From Promethearchaeota archaeon (GTDB taxonomy: Archaea > Asgardarchaeota > Lokiarchaeia > Sigyniarchaeales > SOKP01), in assembly GCA_016839705.1 (NCBI GenBank), contig JAEOTR010000035.1:44658-108657 (forward strand): a stretch of DNA of 64,000 nucleotides, read 5' to 3'. A model generated the notes under the pieces. It was not told where the DNA came from. It saw nothing but the letters and a program-made list of their open reading frames with translations, and did no database searches. Positions 8,700-17,868 of this stretch are shown here, one piece after another (position 1 is the first letter of the stretch; each line of letters begins with the position of its first letter). A program made the position numbers and the translations under genes.

Positions 8700-9001
8700 C
8701 TCTTGGAATACTGTTATATTATATCACACCTATTCATGTGTTCAATTTTAAAATAATTTTATTATGATATTGTGAGAATCATTCTAATAAATCTATGGGT
8801 GGAGCCATGATTTATTGATTTAGGAATACTTACCCGGAAGTAATCTAATTCTGTATTAAAAATCTTTTGAAAAAGTCAAAACCTATTTACTTAGACACAT
8901 TAAATAGCTATAAACCAATACCAAGAAAAGATTGATCACAGTCTTAAGGATATGCTTTAATGAACTAGAAAAAATTTATTTACCATTTTACACCATTTTG
9001 C
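8700..9001. other. Intergenic stretch, nothing recognised
   Basis: These 300 bases separate the minus-strand gene ending at 8301 from the hemerythrin gene. They hold the likely promoter of the former and the 3' end of the latter. No reading frame, RNA or repeat stood out. Confidence 0.35.
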
Positions 9002-9784
9002 TTAACAGAATTCAGTCTCTAATCTCTCAATAAAAATTCTATGTCTTTCGGCTGCGGTTCGAAAATCATCTTCAATCTCATTAAATCTTGAATAGAGTCT
9101 CCCCACTTGTTGCGTTGTTAAATTACGATCCATCCATGGGAATAAGATCTCATCTTCCTTTTTGATATGTTCAGGCAAGATCTCAGCATATGCTGTTAAA
9201 TTCGCAGCAAGAGCATCTTTATCTTTATTTTCAATAGCCTCAAGCATTGCTTTCACATGAGCCCGAACTCTTACATGATCCTTTCGAATAACCTGAATCA
9301 TAGCTAAATTCTCATCAAAATATTTGAAAGCCTCGTCCTCCTCTTTAGCATGATGGAATTTGTCAGCATAATTACGAATGAAATCAATACCTTGATCAAT
9401 GAGTTGTAAACCCTCCTCTGTTTCTAGGTCTAAATTTTCAATTACTTTCGGAATAAGTGCTACCCATCTCTTTATCAAAACATGCTCACTCACCATTTTT
9501 TTCATAGGGGGTGAATACTTAAATAGCTTTTTCTCTTGATTCTCTCTTCTCCTTTTTGGAATCACAACACTCTTATCAGGATAGATAACCTTTGAAATTC
9601 TGAGCATTAATTCTGCTTCTAAATCCTCATCTACATCATGAATCTCCACAATATCCTTCAATAGACATAATCCTTCACCGCAAGTACCACACCCAATCTC
9701 ATACTCATCTAAAATCTGCTCAATTTCAGGAAATTCCGTTATAATTTCTTTAACGCCTTTATTAAGATATTCTTCTATACTCAC
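9002..9784 (-). CDS. ScdA/YtfE-like hemerythrin-domain protein
   Basis: The 260-residue protein has an N-terminal DUF1858/ScdA-like domain with CGTCGEGLC near residues 32-40. A hemerythrin helical bundle follows. Candidate iron ligands are His101, His144 or His145, Glu148 or Glu149, His170, His206 and Glu210 or Glu212, spaced as expected (HHAKEED and EHIKKEDEILFPW are typical). This family stores or senses oxygen or nitric oxide and repairs iron-sulfur clusters through a di-iron centre. The start is a GTG at 9784 with an AAGGTGA ribosome site just upstream. Nothing in the neighbourhood specifies the partner protein. Confidence 0.8.
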   Translation of the reverse strand: MSIEEYLNKGVKEIITEFPEIEQILDEYEIGCGTCGEGLCLLKDIVEIHDVDEDLEAELMLRISKVIYPDKSVVIPKRRRENQEKKLFKYSPPMKKMVSEHVLIKRWVALIPKVIENLDLETEEGLQLIDQGIDFIRNYADKFHHAKEEDEAFKYFDENLAMIQVIRKDHVRVRAHVKAMLEAIENKDKDALAANLTAYAEILPEHIKKEDEILFPWMDRNLTTQQVGRLYSRFNEIEDDFRTAAERHRIFIERLETEFC

Positions 9785-10453
9785 TCAATTTTCACCTTAA
9801 TTTATTAATTCAAATCATAATCTAATCAAAGCCTACAATCATTTAATCTTAGCTGCGAACATGTTCCAGAAGCCTTATGCTGAAATTAGTATTATAATAT
9901 AATCACCACATTTCGAGGATAATTCATTTTTGTAGAATATGTGATAATTTGAATTAAAAAAAAAAAGATAGTTTTATTAATAAATGGGGATATACGGCTT
10001 GTTTTTAATAATTATTAATTCTAGCCAATCCAATTGTTTTGTTTTCATTTTTTTAAACCACTTATTTTGTTTTTTTTGTTTAGTGTTAAGATTAATAGAG
10101 ATTGAGACTCTAATAAGAGCATGTTCGTCAATATAGAAAAAAATCAATAATGGGGATTTATAACCATTAAATAGAAAGAATGGTAATTTATCATCGAAAT
10201 TATACAACCTAAAAATTAAGAAATGTCGATGAAATTCACTTTTGTATCCTGATATGAAAACAAATTGATAGAAAAAATACCAAAATTTATTCAAGTAAGT
10301 TGAAGTTTGGGAAGTAAATTTAAATTATTAGCTCATTGAATTCTTAATCTAAATCTTTAATTATTTATTAATAATAGTTTTAAATAAAAAGTAAATTAAA
10401 TAATAATATACACTTTTAAGGTGTAAGTTAACAATTATAAGATATAAAAAAAG
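9785..10453. other. Intergenic stretch with a doubtful 105-codon frame
   Basis: Some 670 bases lie between the hemerythrin gene and a small membrane protein. On the minus strand, 9977-10294 is open for 105 codons, but its product is dominated by Phe, Ile, Lys and Asn and has no recognisable motif. It may be a chance frame in AT-rich DNA or a decayed gene. No RNA gene is visible. Confidence 0.3.
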
Positions 10454-10462
10454 GTGATAAAT

Positions 10463-10696
10463 GTGGGAAGATCAAATGGGGTCATTTCTCTACTAACGGG
10501 AATAATAGCAATCGTATTGGCACTAATATTAAATTTTATGTTCTCCTTTATGTATGGAGATATTATCTTTTACGTACTTGTCGCCCTTGCGATACTTTTC
10601 GGCATACTTGGAATCGCATATGATGATTCAAAAAGCTATGGTTTGGGGGGTTTGATTCTGGGAATTGTTGCATTAGTTATATGGTTCGTGATATAA
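10463..10696 (+). CDS. Small three-helix membrane protein
   Basis: The product of about 77 residues is almost entirely hydrophobic, with three segments: VISLLTGIIAIVLALILNF, IIFYVLVALAILFGILGIA and GLGGLILGIVALVIWFVI. The polar loops are short and include YDDSKSYG. The GTG at 10463 is preferred because AAGGTGAT precedes it; an earlier in-frame GTG lies at 10454. No function can be assigned. It is isolated, followed by poly-T runs that could end transcription. Confidence 0.65.
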   Translation: MGRSNGVISLLTGIIAIVLALILNFMFSFMYGDIIFYVLVALAILFGILGIAYDDSKSYGLGGLILGIVALVIWFVI

Positions 10697-10834
10697 TAAT
10701 CACAATATAAAAATTTAATTCATATTTTTTTATTATTTTTTTATTTTTGAACTACTGAGAATTAAAATTAAATATCACCTTATCTAAGAGACCTTGAGTA
10801 TCGTGGAGATTTTACTTAATGGGCTTAATTTTTT

Positions 10835-10963
10835 TATTATAGTACAATAATCATCGCAACAATAAATACAACAAGACAGCAAATAACCCAAGCATATCTC
10901 GTATTTGATGTTAACCTTATGCACATTTGGGACAAATTTTTTTGATGAATAAAGTTGAAAAAG
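10835..10963 (-). repeat. Partial degenerate copy of the 12.08-12.29 kb zinc-ribbon gene
   Basis: Bases 10835-10941 are nearly identical to 12079-12187, the 3' half of the zinc-ribbon/membrane gene, with one missing base that breaks the frame. The copy then jumps directly to 10943-10963, a 21-base exact match to 12555-12575. This order suggests a duplicate of the 12.1-12.6 kb block with about 370 bases deleted. The intact copy is downstream; this one is a pseudogene fragment. Confidence 0.75.
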
Positions 10964-11138
10964 TTGAAAAAGTGTCACGGGAAAAAAAAAGGGTTGCTGA
11001 ATCCTTCGAACATAATTTCAAAATTTTTTAAGTTTTTTGCTTATTAAGATTACTATGAGAGATAATGAAAGATTTTAAGGGTTACTGAACTTCATTAAAA
11101 AAAAAAGATTTGGGGTAGATATAATATCTAAAAATAAT

Positions 11139-11483
11139 TTAAGTAGGGGGACTCATTCCTATTATAGGAAGCGCTTCCATAACTGAAAGGTAGGTTCGAA
11201 TCGTAAATGTTGATCCTTTTATGTTTTCTGATACCGCAAGATAAAGTTTAGTTACTTCTTGTGAAGCCTCAAGATAATCACCCGTAACCTTCCACACAGA
11301 AATAATTTCAAATCCCTCTTCGGCGCTGACTAAGCCAAGAACCTGCTTAGCTGGCTTCCCTTCTTGATATAAGTTGTCAAACTCTTTGCCAACTGCTGCG
11401 TCTGCTAAACTCGGGGGGTATTTCAATATTCCTGCTTCTGCTGAACTCGGGGGGTATTTCAATATTCCAATCATATAAACCAT
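11139..11483 (-). CDS. Uncharacterised alpha/beta protein with an internal tandem duplication
   Basis: The product has 114 residues and begins MVYMIGILKYPPSSAEA, then repeats GILKYPPSLADA at once. The remainder, EGFEIISVWKVTGDYLEAS, then VSENIKGSTFTIRTYLSVMEALP, resembles small dimeric alpha/beta-barrel proteins with a GFEIISVWKV-type core strand, such as DUF3303- or DUF6616-like families. That resemblance is tentative. The repeated segment would lengthen the N-terminal strand and may be a recent error. A plausible original start is the second copy or a fused one. Confidence 0.55.
   Translation of the reverse strand: MVYMIGILKYPPSSAEAGILKYPPSLADAAVGKEFDNLYQEGKPAKQVLGLVSAEEGFEIISVWKVTGDYLEASQEVTKLYLAVSENIKGSTFTIRTYLSVMEALPIIGMSPPT
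11397..11468. repeat. Two tandem 36-bp units inside a coding region
   Basis: Units 11397-11432 and 11433-11468 are alike except at two positions (11400/11436 and 11407/11443). Being a multiple of three, the duplication preserves the reading frame of the gene at 11139-11483 and adds 12 residues. Confidence 0.9.
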
Positions 11484-11726
11484 ATGTTCTCACCTTATTC
11501 ATACTATATAAAATACACATTGAATTAATTCTAACAATGTGAAATAATTCTATACGAATTAATATTTAAGCTTTGACACTTGTGTAGAAAAGACTCATAG
11601 TTTTATTATTTTCTCTCATCAAATCTTAGATAGGCTTTTTAAAGTATTATTAAAAGTTCATTTTTATTTCGAATGCAAAAAATTATCAAAAAGCTTTAAT
11701 AAATTCTTTTTCAGTAGGCAATTAAT

Positions 11727-12072
11727 TCAATCAAGGAAATGACTGCTTTTTTCTTTAAAAGAATTGAGCCATTCAACGAAATCAAGCTTACTCAATCTAT
11801 TAGAAATTCCTAAAAGATTTGAAGTGCCATCAGCGATGGAAGTCATTCTTTCGAGTTCGATTGTATATTGAGGATTGGTTTTATTATAAGTCTCTAAATG
11901 CTATGTTGCTTTTTCCTGATCGCCTGCTAGCTCGGAAATCTGCCCCAGAAACTCATGCATCTGTGCATCATCATTAAGATCCAAGAATTTTTCTAAGCAT
12001 TGAATCCCTTCTTTTAGTTCTCCAAGGATGATATGATATCCTCCTAGTCGTTCCCATGACTCAAAAATCTTA
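11727..12072 (-). pseudogene. Broken TPR-type protein, C-terminal remnant
   Basis: On the minus strand the frame reads FKIFESWERLGGYHIILGE, then GIQCLEKFLDLNDDAQMHEFL, AGDQEKAT and FVEWLNSFKEK, which is typical of tetratricopeptide helices. An in-frame TAG stop lies at 11901-11903 and the frame ends in TGA at 11727-11729. The N-terminal side is cut by the neighbouring zinc-ribbon gene at about 12,075. No start codon or intact reading frame remains, so this is a pseudogene. Confidence 0.65.
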
Positions 12073-12080
12073 AATCGATA

Positions 12081-12293
12081 TTATAGTACAACAATCATCG
12101 CAACAATAAATACAACAAGACAGCAAATAACCCAAGCATATCTCGTATTTGATGTTAACCTTATACCACATTTGGGACAAAATTTTTTTTTAATACTAAA
12201 TCCACGCAACAGCCCCCATATATATTCCTTTCTGCTTTCTGGAATCACATCTTTCTTACAAGAAACACAGTATTTTGTTTTTTCTTCACTCAA
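12081..12293 (-). CDS. Zinc-ribbon membrane protein
   Basis: A 70-residue protein with an N-terminal ribbon (YCVSC near residue 8, FCPKCG near residue 38) and a C-terminal membrane helix AWVICCLVVFIVAMIVVL. Its 3' half is duplicated, in broken form, at 10.84-10.94 kb. It ends in TAA directly beside the broken TPR gene. Function is unknown; the layout resembles the zinc-ribbon membrane proteins at 5.1 and 7.5 kb. Confidence 0.6.
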   Translation of the reverse strand: MSEEKTKYCVSCKKDVIPESRKEYIWGLLRGFSIKKKFCPKCGIRLTSNTRYAWVICCLVVFIVAMIVVL

Positions 12294-12442
12294 TCTTACA
12301 TCACTAACGATATTTATGGATATATGTTCTCAAACCTTATTTCAGTTTAATATTAATTTAAAAGTTATCTCTTTCTCTATTCCATCCAGAAACCTTCTTC
12401 TCTTTTTTTGCTTTTTCTTAGGAATTCATTTTCACCATATAA

Positions 12443-12709
12443 TTGAATTTCATCAATGCTAATAATAACCAAAAATCGTATAAAAATATATTAGTTCCTG
12501 AGCTCTCAAACACTCATCCATTTTATAAAGAGATTATCAGAATCTATATTGTTATGATGAATAAAGTTGAAAAAGCAAGAAAATCCCTTATTGAACATGC
12601 GTTAAATGAAATTCGCAACATCCCGAGTTATAGTAATTATTATATTCATATATATTCCGTCATCGTTAAATTGGGACTACAAAGGAAAACCTACATAACC
12701 AATAAATAA
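12443..12709 (+). other. Doubtful short frame
   Basis: An 88-codon open frame whose second half, MNKVEKARKSLIEHAL, shares 21 bases with the deletion junction at 10.94 kb. Composition and lack of motif argue against a conserved protein, and its end overlaps a minus-strand fragment. It is kept only as a landmark of the duplicated block. Confidence 0.2.
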
Positions 12710-12822
12710 CTAGATGTATTCATAGTATCAAACTGAAAATCCACCACCCACTCGCCTACCAGATTATGCCCCATTTCACCCCATTTTTTGCCTTTAATCC
12801 AAAATAAAAAGTACACTTTTCC
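12691..12822 (-). pseudogene. Short protein-like remnant on the minus strand
   Basis: The frame reads VYFLFWIKGKKWGEMGHN, then LVGEWVVDFQFDT, and stops in TAG at 12691-12693. The Trp- and Gly-rich pattern looks like real protein, but it is only 43 residues and has no convincing start other than an internal GTG. It is a candidate end-fragment of a lost gene. The family is unknown. Confidence 0.3.
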
Positions 12823-12872
12823 TTACTCTACATAACACTCTCCCCCCCACCTCTTTATTTCCAAAAATCGTA

Positions 12873-12882
12873 ATATTTAAAT
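12873..12882 (+). promoter_or_regulatory. TATA-like element upstream of grpE
   Basis: ATATTTAAAT at this position precedes the chosen grpE start by about 140 bases, downstream of a C-rich, pyrimidine-rich stretch (12735-12860) on the plus strand. It is a plausible core promoter for the chaperone cluster. Confidence 0.4.
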
Positions 12883-13016
12883 AGGCAAATTCATACTTGT
12901 ATATTAAAGTATGTCAATTAATCATTGACAATAAAAACTTTTATGATACAAAACACACAAAAAAACCCAAAAAAATGGTATTTATGCCAAGAAAAGAGAA
13001 AGGAGATATGAGATCT

Positions 13017-13748
13017 ATGGTATTCGAGGATTTTTTTGACCAACTATCAGGCGAGCGCGGGTATAATAGAGGACGCCGGTCCCCTGAAGCTGTTACGATT
13101 TCGAAGAATGAATTTCAGACTCTGAAGGCAAAGGCAGAGCAGTATGAGGCCTTGGTTGAGGAGCATAAGCGGGTAAAAACGTGGAACGATCAATTATTAA
13201 AGGAGATGGATGATTTGAAAGAAGATGCCCGCGGTTTTAAGGAACTTCAAGAGGAGAAGGAGAAGTTCTTGCGACAATTATTACAAGTTCGAGCAGATTT
13301 CGAGAATCACAAGAAGCGAGAGGCTCGAGAAGGAGCGCGATATCGACAGTACGTTTTGGAAGGTTTGCTATTAAAGCTTCTTAATCATTACGATGATTTG
13401 GAGCGTGCGTTAAATTTGATGAAGATGCTTGAGGGGATGGAGGGTACATGGAAGGGATTCGAGATAATAGTGCGCAATTTTGAGAAGGTAATGGAAGCGG
13501 AGGGTATTAAGCCGATGGATTCAGAGGGCGAGAAATTCGATCCCTATAAGCACGAGGCGATGATGGTTGAAGAGGGTCGTGATGACATCCCTGAGAATAC
13601 CATTGTTGAGGTTTTAGATAAAGGTTATTATTTACGAGATAAGGTTTTACGACCAGCGAAGGTGAAGATTTCGAAGCCTTCCAGCAAGTCAAACCAATCA
13701 TCTCAATCAGGATTAAACAACTTTACAAAAAAAATAGAGGTTAATTAG
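13017..13748 (+). CDS. grpE: GrpE, nucleotide exchange factor of DnaK
   Basis: GrpE releases ADP from DnaK. The 243-residue product (with this start) has the long N-terminal coiled coil (EEHKRVKTWNDQLLKEMD and onward), the LLQVRADFENHKKREAREG core, and the C-terminal beta domain with GEKFDPYKHEAMM and GYYLRDKVLRPAKV. The ATG at 13017 is chosen because an AGGAGAT site lies at 13001-13007; the frame is open back to 12897 and ATGs at 12975, 12984 and 13008 are alternatives. It ends in TAG followed at once by TAA. Codons are noticeably richer in G and C than in neighbouring genes. dnaK follows after an A-rich linker. Confidence 0.92.
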   Translation: MVFEDFFDQLSGERGYNRGRRSPEAVTISKNEFQTLKAKAEQYEALVEEHKRVKTWNDQLLKEMDDLKEDARGFKELQEEKEKFLRQLLQVRADFENHKKREAREGARYRQYVLEGLLLKLLNHYDDLERALNLMKMLEGMEGTWKGFEIIVRNFEKVMEAEGIKPMDSEGEKFDPYKHEAMMVEEGRDDIPENTIVEVLDKGYYLRDKVLRPAKVKISKPSSKSNQSSQSGLNNFTKKIEVN

Positions 13749-13763
13749 TAATAATTAAGATTA

Positions 13764-13873
13764 AACTCAAAATGAGCAATCAAAAAATAAAAATCAAAAT
13801 AAAAAATCAAAATAAAAATCAAAACAAAAAATCAAAAAAAACATAAAATTAATCAAAATTAAAAAAAAAAAGA
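13764..13873. repeat. A-rich low-complexity linker between grpE and dnaK
   Basis: The linker is built from imperfect repeats of a CAAAAATAAAAAT-type unit with almost no G. It ends in AAAAAAGAGGG, the dnaK ribosome site. A biased sequence like this may form an unstructured leader that keeps the site open; that is inference. Confidence 0.75.
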
Positions 13874-13883
13874 GGGAAAAAAT

Positions 13884-15791
13884 ATGGCAAAAATTATAGG
13901 AATAGACTTAGGGACTTCAAATTCAGCGGCAGCGGTATTAGTTGGTGGTAAGCCGACGATAATTCCGAGTGCTGAGGGATTAACGTTAGGAGGCAAGGCA
14001 TTTCCATCGGTAGTGGCATTTACGAAGGATGGTCAGCGGTTAGTTGGCGAGCCAGCGCGAAGGCAGGCGATTTCAAATCCAGATCGAACGATCACAGCGA
14101 TTAAGCGTAAGATGGGGACGTCTTATAAGGTGACGATTGACGGGAAGGATTATTCACCGCAGGAGATTTCGGCTATGATTTTGAGGAAAATCAAGGAAGA
14201 CGCGAGTGCGTATTTAGGCGAAGAGGTTACAGATGTAATTATTACAGTTCCAGCATACTTTAATGATAATCAGAGGCAAGCTACTAAGGATGCGGGTAAG
14301 ATCGCGGGGTTAAATGTGAAGCGTTTAATTAACGAGCCGACGGCTGCAGCGGTGGCATATGGATTGGACAAGAAGAACGTAACTTTAAAAATTGCGGTGT
14401 TAGATCTTGGTGGTGGAACGTTCGACGTGACAATTATGGAACTTGATAATCAGGTATTTGAGGTAATCTCAACGGCGGGGGATACGCAATTAGGTGGTAC
14501 AGATATGGATAAGTTATTGGTGGATTATATAGTATCGGAGTTTCAGAAGGATCAGGGAGTAAATTTACGTGGTGATTCAATGGCATTAGAACGAGTACGA
14601 GAAGCTGCGGAGAAGGCAAAAATCGAGTTATCAACATCAGTTACGACAGATATTAACCTACCTTACGTAACAGCGACGAATGAAGGGCCAAAGCATCTTA
14701 ACATGACACTTACAAGGGCAAAGCTGGAGCAAATAATTGATCCGGTTACGAAAAAATTAGATACATCAATTCTAAAGGCCTTAAGAGACGCGGGTATTGC
14801 GAGAGGAGACGTTGACAAAATTATCTTAGTAGGTGGTCCGACGAGGATGCCAGTGATTCAGAAGAAATTCGAGGATCTTTTAGGTCAGACTCCAGAGCGT
14901 AGTATCGATCCGATGGAGTGTGTTGCGATGGGTGCTTCAATACAAGGAGGCGTGTTAACCGGCGAAGTTGAAGATTTACTATTACTTGATGTAACTCCAT
15001 TATCCTTAGGAGTTGAGACATTAGGCGGGGTTTTCACTAAGCTAATTGAAAGGAATACGACAATACCAACACATAAGACCCAGATTTTCTCGACAGCAGC
15101 TGATAATCAACCTGCAGTAGAGATTCATGTATTACAAGGAGAGCGACCAAGGTCGGCAGATAACATTACTTTAGGCAAGTTTCATTTAACTGGTATTCCA
15201 CCAGCGCCTAGAGGGGTACCACAGATAGAAGTGACATATGATATCGATCAAAATGGTATTTTAAATGTTTCAGCGAAGGACATGGGTACTGGTAAGAGTC
15301 AGTCAATAACAATTACGGCATCAACAAAGATGGATGACAATGAGATCGAGCAGAAGATTCGTGAAGCTGAGAGGAATGCTGAGGAAGATAAGAAATTCAA
15401 AGATCTTACTGAAGCAAAAAATCATGGTGAGTCATTAATCTATCAAACCGAGAAATTGTTAAATGAAAATGAAGCGGTAATTGGTGATTTAAAATCAAAT
15501 ATCCTTGATAAGATATCTGATTTGAGAAGCGCAATGGAATCTGATGACGTACCAAGAATCAAGAGTGCGATGGAGACATTACAGAAATCTTTACATGAAG
15601 TTTCATCTCGAATGTATGGGCAGCAACAAGGGGCACAGCAAGGATATCAAGGAGCTCCACCAGGAGGTATGGGAGATATGCCACCGGGTGGTAATTATGG
15701 ACACGACGGCAGAACCAAAGATGAAGTTGAGCAAGATCAGTTCCGAAAGGCAACAGGCCAAGATGATGTAGTAGATGCTGAGTATGAGTAA
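13884..15791 (+). CDS. dnaK: DnaK (Hsp70) chaperone
   Basis: The 635-residue Hsp70 begins [16 protein letters not shown], the ATPase phosphate motif, followed by [25 protein letters not shown] and [10 protein letters not shown]. The substrate domain has [13 protein letters not shown] and [15 protein letters not shown] Gln/Gly/Pro-rich lid tail ends in DDVVDAEYE, a bacterial-type DnaK terminus. Hsp70 in archaea is generally regarded as acquired from bacteria, which agrees with the tail and the richer GC content of the gene. The ribosome site AGAGGG precedes the ATG. It works with GrpE upstream and DnaJ downstream. Confidence 0.97.
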   Translation: MAKIIGIDLGTSNSAAAVLVGGKPTIIPSAEGLTLGGKAFPSVVAFTKDGQRLVGEPARRQAISNPDRTITAIKRKMGTSYKVTIDGKDYSPQEISAMILRKIKEDASAYLGEEVTDVIITVPAYFNDNQRQATKDAGKIAGLNVKRLINEPTAAAVAYGLDKKNVTLKIAVLDLGGGTFDVTIMELDNQVFEVISTAGDTQLGGTDMDKLLVDYIVSEFQKDQGVNLRGDSMALERVREAAEKAKIELSTSVTTDINLPYVTATNEGPKHLNMTLTRAKLEQIIDPVTKKLDTSILKALRDAGIARGDVDKIILVGGPTRMPVIQKKFEDLLGQTPERSIDPMECVAMGASIQGGVLTGEVEDLLLLDVTPLSLGVETLGGVFTKLIERNTTIPTHKTQIFSTAADNQPAVEIHVLQGERPRSADNITLGKFHLTGIPPAPRGVPQIEVTYDIDQNGILNVSAKDMGTGKSQSITITASTKMDDNEIEQKIREAERNAEEDKKFKDLTEAKNHGESLIYQTEKLLNENEAVIGDLKSNILDKISDLRSAMESDDVPRIKSAMETLQKSLHEVSSRMYGQQQGAQQGYQGAPPGGMGDMPPGGNYGHDGRTKDEVEQDQFRKATGQDDVVDAEYE

Positions 15792-15796
15792 TTCAG

Positions 15797-15828
15797 TTTT
15801 TTTTATTTTTTTTTATAATATTTTTTTT
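15797..15828 (+). terminator. Poly-T tracts after dnaK
   Basis: Three runs of eight or nine T separated by A or AATA follow the dnaK stop. Archaeal RNA polymerase stops at such U-rich tracts, so this may end or weaken transcription before dnaJ, 70 bases on. Confidence 0.45.
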
Positions 15829-15866
15829 AAAAATTACGATAATAGTGTTAAGTAAGGGGTATGATC

Positions 15867-16895
15867 ATGGCAAAGGATTATTATAAATTATTAGGAATCT
15901 CAAAGGGTGCATCAAAGGAAGAAATTAAACGAGCCTTCCGTAAGATGGCGCGAAAATATCATCCAGATGTCAATCCAGACGAGCCTAAATCGGGGGAAAA
16001 GTTTAAAGAAATTAATGAAGCGTATAGTATTTTAAATGATGATAAAAAAAGGGAGATGTATGATAAGTTTGGAGTTGTAGAAGGAGATCCATCAACCTAT
16101 CAACGGCATGGTGGTTCACCTGGAGATTTTGGACGTTCTAGAGGAGGAAGAGGTTACACAAGTCCGGATGGTACAACGTATTATTATTCTACATCTGGTT
16201 CACCGGGTGGATTTGACTTTAATGAGATATTTGGTAATAACAGAAGTTCAAGATCTAATTCTGGGGGATCTGACTTTTTTAATGATTTAGGAGACATATT
16301 TGATGTATTCAATAGGAGAGGAGGAGGCAGTTCAAGGGCTAGATCACCCTATTCTCAAGATTTTCCAAGAGAGGGAGAAGATTTACGTTATGATATGGAA
16401 ATTGATTTTATGGATGCCTTTATGGGAGGAAAGAAAAAAGTTCAGTATAAAGATCCCGCGACGGGACAAGTAAATAATATTAGTGTAAATATTCCAAGAG
16501 GAATAAAAGAAGACCAGAAATTGCGTTTGAAAGGGAAAGGGATGCCCGGAGAGAATGGAGGGGGCCCTGGTGATTTATATATCGCAATCCATATTAAAAG
16601 ACATCCAAAATTTGAAAGAAGGGATGATGATATTTACATTGAATTAGACGTTCCCTTTACAACAGCAGCACTTGGCGGAAAAGTTCAAGTAGAAGGAATT
16701 GAAAAAACTTTAAATGTATCAATTCCGGCAGGAACAAATGATTCATCTCTATTAAGGTTAAAAAATCAAGGATTTTATAAGATTAATTCAGAACAGAGAG
16801 GTAATCTGTTAGTTAAAATAAAAATTAGTGTTCCTAAAAAATTGAATAAGGACCAAAAAGTATTGTTAGAAAAATTAAAAGCAGTAGGTGTGTAA
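15867..16895 (+). CDS. dnaJ: DnaJ-type co-chaperone lacking the zinc-finger domain
   Basis: The J domain occupies residues 3-66, with [15 protein letters not shown] carrying the HPD motif that stimulates DnaK. A Gly/Ser/Phe-rich linker follows, then two CTD-like beta domains with [23 protein letters not shown] pattern and [11 protein letters not shown]. No CxxCxGxG repeats are present, so this is a type B (CbpA/DnaJB-like) protein of 342 residues. The ATG at 15867 is favoured over 15861 by the TAAGGGGT ribosome site. The gene belongs to the chaperone cluster and precedes a TFB gene. Confidence 0.9.
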   Translation: MAKDYYKLLGISKGASKEEIKRAFRKMARKYHPDVNPDEPKSGEKFKEINEAYSILNDDKKREMYDKFGVVEGDPSTYQRHGGSPGDFGRSRGGRGYTSPDGTTYYYSTSGSPGGFDFNEIFGNNRSSRSNSGGSDFFNDLGDIFDVFNRRGGGSSRARSPYSQDFPREGEDLRYDMEIDFMDAFMGGKKKVQYKDPATGQVNNISVNIPRGIKEDQKLRLKGKGMPGENGGGPGDLYIAIHIKRHPKFERRDDDIYIELDVPFTTAALGGKVQVEGIEKTLNVSIPAGTNDSSLLRLKNQGFYKINSEQRGNLLVKIKISVPKKLNKDQKVLLEKLKAVGV

Positions 16896-16928
16896 AAAGG
16901 ATGATAATTAAGGAGGTAAGAATATAGA

Positions 16929-17810
16929 ATGATGAAATCAAAAGGTAAAATATCAAATCTATGCCCCGAATGTGGGGGTTCAATTATGTTACTAGCAGAA
17001 AAAGGGGAGGACGTCTGCAGTCAATGTGGATTAATTATAAATGAACGACAAGTAGATTATTCACATAGTGGGAAAAGAGCTTATACTAACCAAGAACGGA
17101 ATAATCGTGAGCAAACAGGTGCTCCAATTTCAATTTTACTACCCGATATGGGTTTAAGTACGGTAATTGATAAACAAAAAATAAATAATCCCGATTTAAA
17201 AAGAGCAGCAAAGTGGAATACTCGAATTACATGGCAAAAGCGAAACCTATTAATTGCTACTACGGAACTAAAAAGGATAGGAAGTAATTTAAACTTACCA
17301 AATCATGTTAAGGAAGAAGCTATGCGTCTTTATAAAGAGGCATTTAAGAGAAAATTACTTCGAGGTAGATCTATTAATGCCATGGTGACAGCCAGTTTAT
17401 ACTTAGCCTGTAGAAAAAAGGGTATACCTAGAACACTTCAAGAGATTTTAGAAGAAGCATCAGTTTCACCAAAAGACGTAAGAAGAAGTGTAAGTATTTT
17501 AATGAAAGAATTTCAAATTAAAACTCAAACTACCGATCCTGTGGCACTTGTTCCAAGATACGTTACTGATTTGGGATTAGATTCAGAAATAATAACACTA
17601 ACTAGCAAAATTTTATCAACTTATGTTTCTAATTTTCCTGTTAGCGGAATAGACCCAAAGGGATTATGTGCTGGGGCAATTTATATAGCCTGTAAACTTA
17701 GAAATATAGAGCTTACTCAATTACAAATTGCGAATTCAGTTGGAATTACTGAGGTTACACTTCGCTCGAGGTATAAAGAACTAAAGAAGAAACTAAAAAT
17801 ATCAATATAA
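16929..17810 (+). CDS. tfb: Transcription initiation factor IIB (TFB)
   Basis: The 293-residue protein has an N-terminal zinc ribbon (Cys12, Cys15, Cys30, Cys33), a B-reader-like segment around residues 60-80 (GAPISILLPDMG), and two cyclin-type repeats. The first repeat includes NAMVTASLYLACRKKGIPRTLQEI, stated here as residues 150-173, and the second GAIYIACKLRNIELTQLQIA. TFB bridges TBP, promoter DNA and RNA polymerase. A strong AAGGAGGTAAG ribosome site precedes ATG ATG. The gap from dnaJ is only 33 bases, so it is probably in the same operon. This is unusual and suggests a stress-linked TFB. Confidence 0.93.
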   Translation: MMKSKGKISNLCPECGGSIMLLAEKGEDVCSQCGLIINERQVDYSHSGKRAYTNQERNNREQTGAPISILLPDMGLSTVIDKQKINNPDLKRAAKWNTRITWQKRNLLIATTELKRIGSNLNLPNHVKEEAMRLYKEAFKRKLLRGRSINAMVTASLYLACRKKGIPRTLQEILEEASVSPKDVRRSVSILMKEFQIKTQTTDPVALVPRYVTDLGLDSEIITLTSKILSTYVSNFPVSGIDPKGLCAGAIYIACKLRNIELTQLQIANSVGITEVTLRSRYKELKKKLKISI

Positions 17811-17819
17811 TTTTTTTTT
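17811..17819 (+). terminator. T9 tract ending the chaperone/TFB cluster
   Basis: The tfb stop codon is followed directly by nine T residues, a typical archaeal terminator signal. The converging ABC permease gene begins to be read from the other strand 50 bases on. Confidence 0.45.
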
Positions 17820-17868
17820 TGATCTTATCTTAAAAAATACAGAAATAAAAGAAAACAGAGGTAATTGA

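Noticed and set aside
9977..10294. Possible 105-residue minus-strand protein
   Set aside because: Composition is dominated by Phe, Ile, Lys and Asn with no motif; AT-rich DNA yields such frames by chance.
10784..10978. 64-residue minus-strand frame
   Set aside because: It is an out-of-frame reading of the broken copy of the 12.1 kb gene.
11180..11205. GGTTCGAATC resembling a tRNA T-loop
   Set aside because: It lies inside a coding frame and has no cloverleaf around it.
12443..12709. 88-codon frame before grpE
   Set aside because: No recognisable domain, overlaps a minus-strand remnant and shares only 21 bases with the duplicate upstream.
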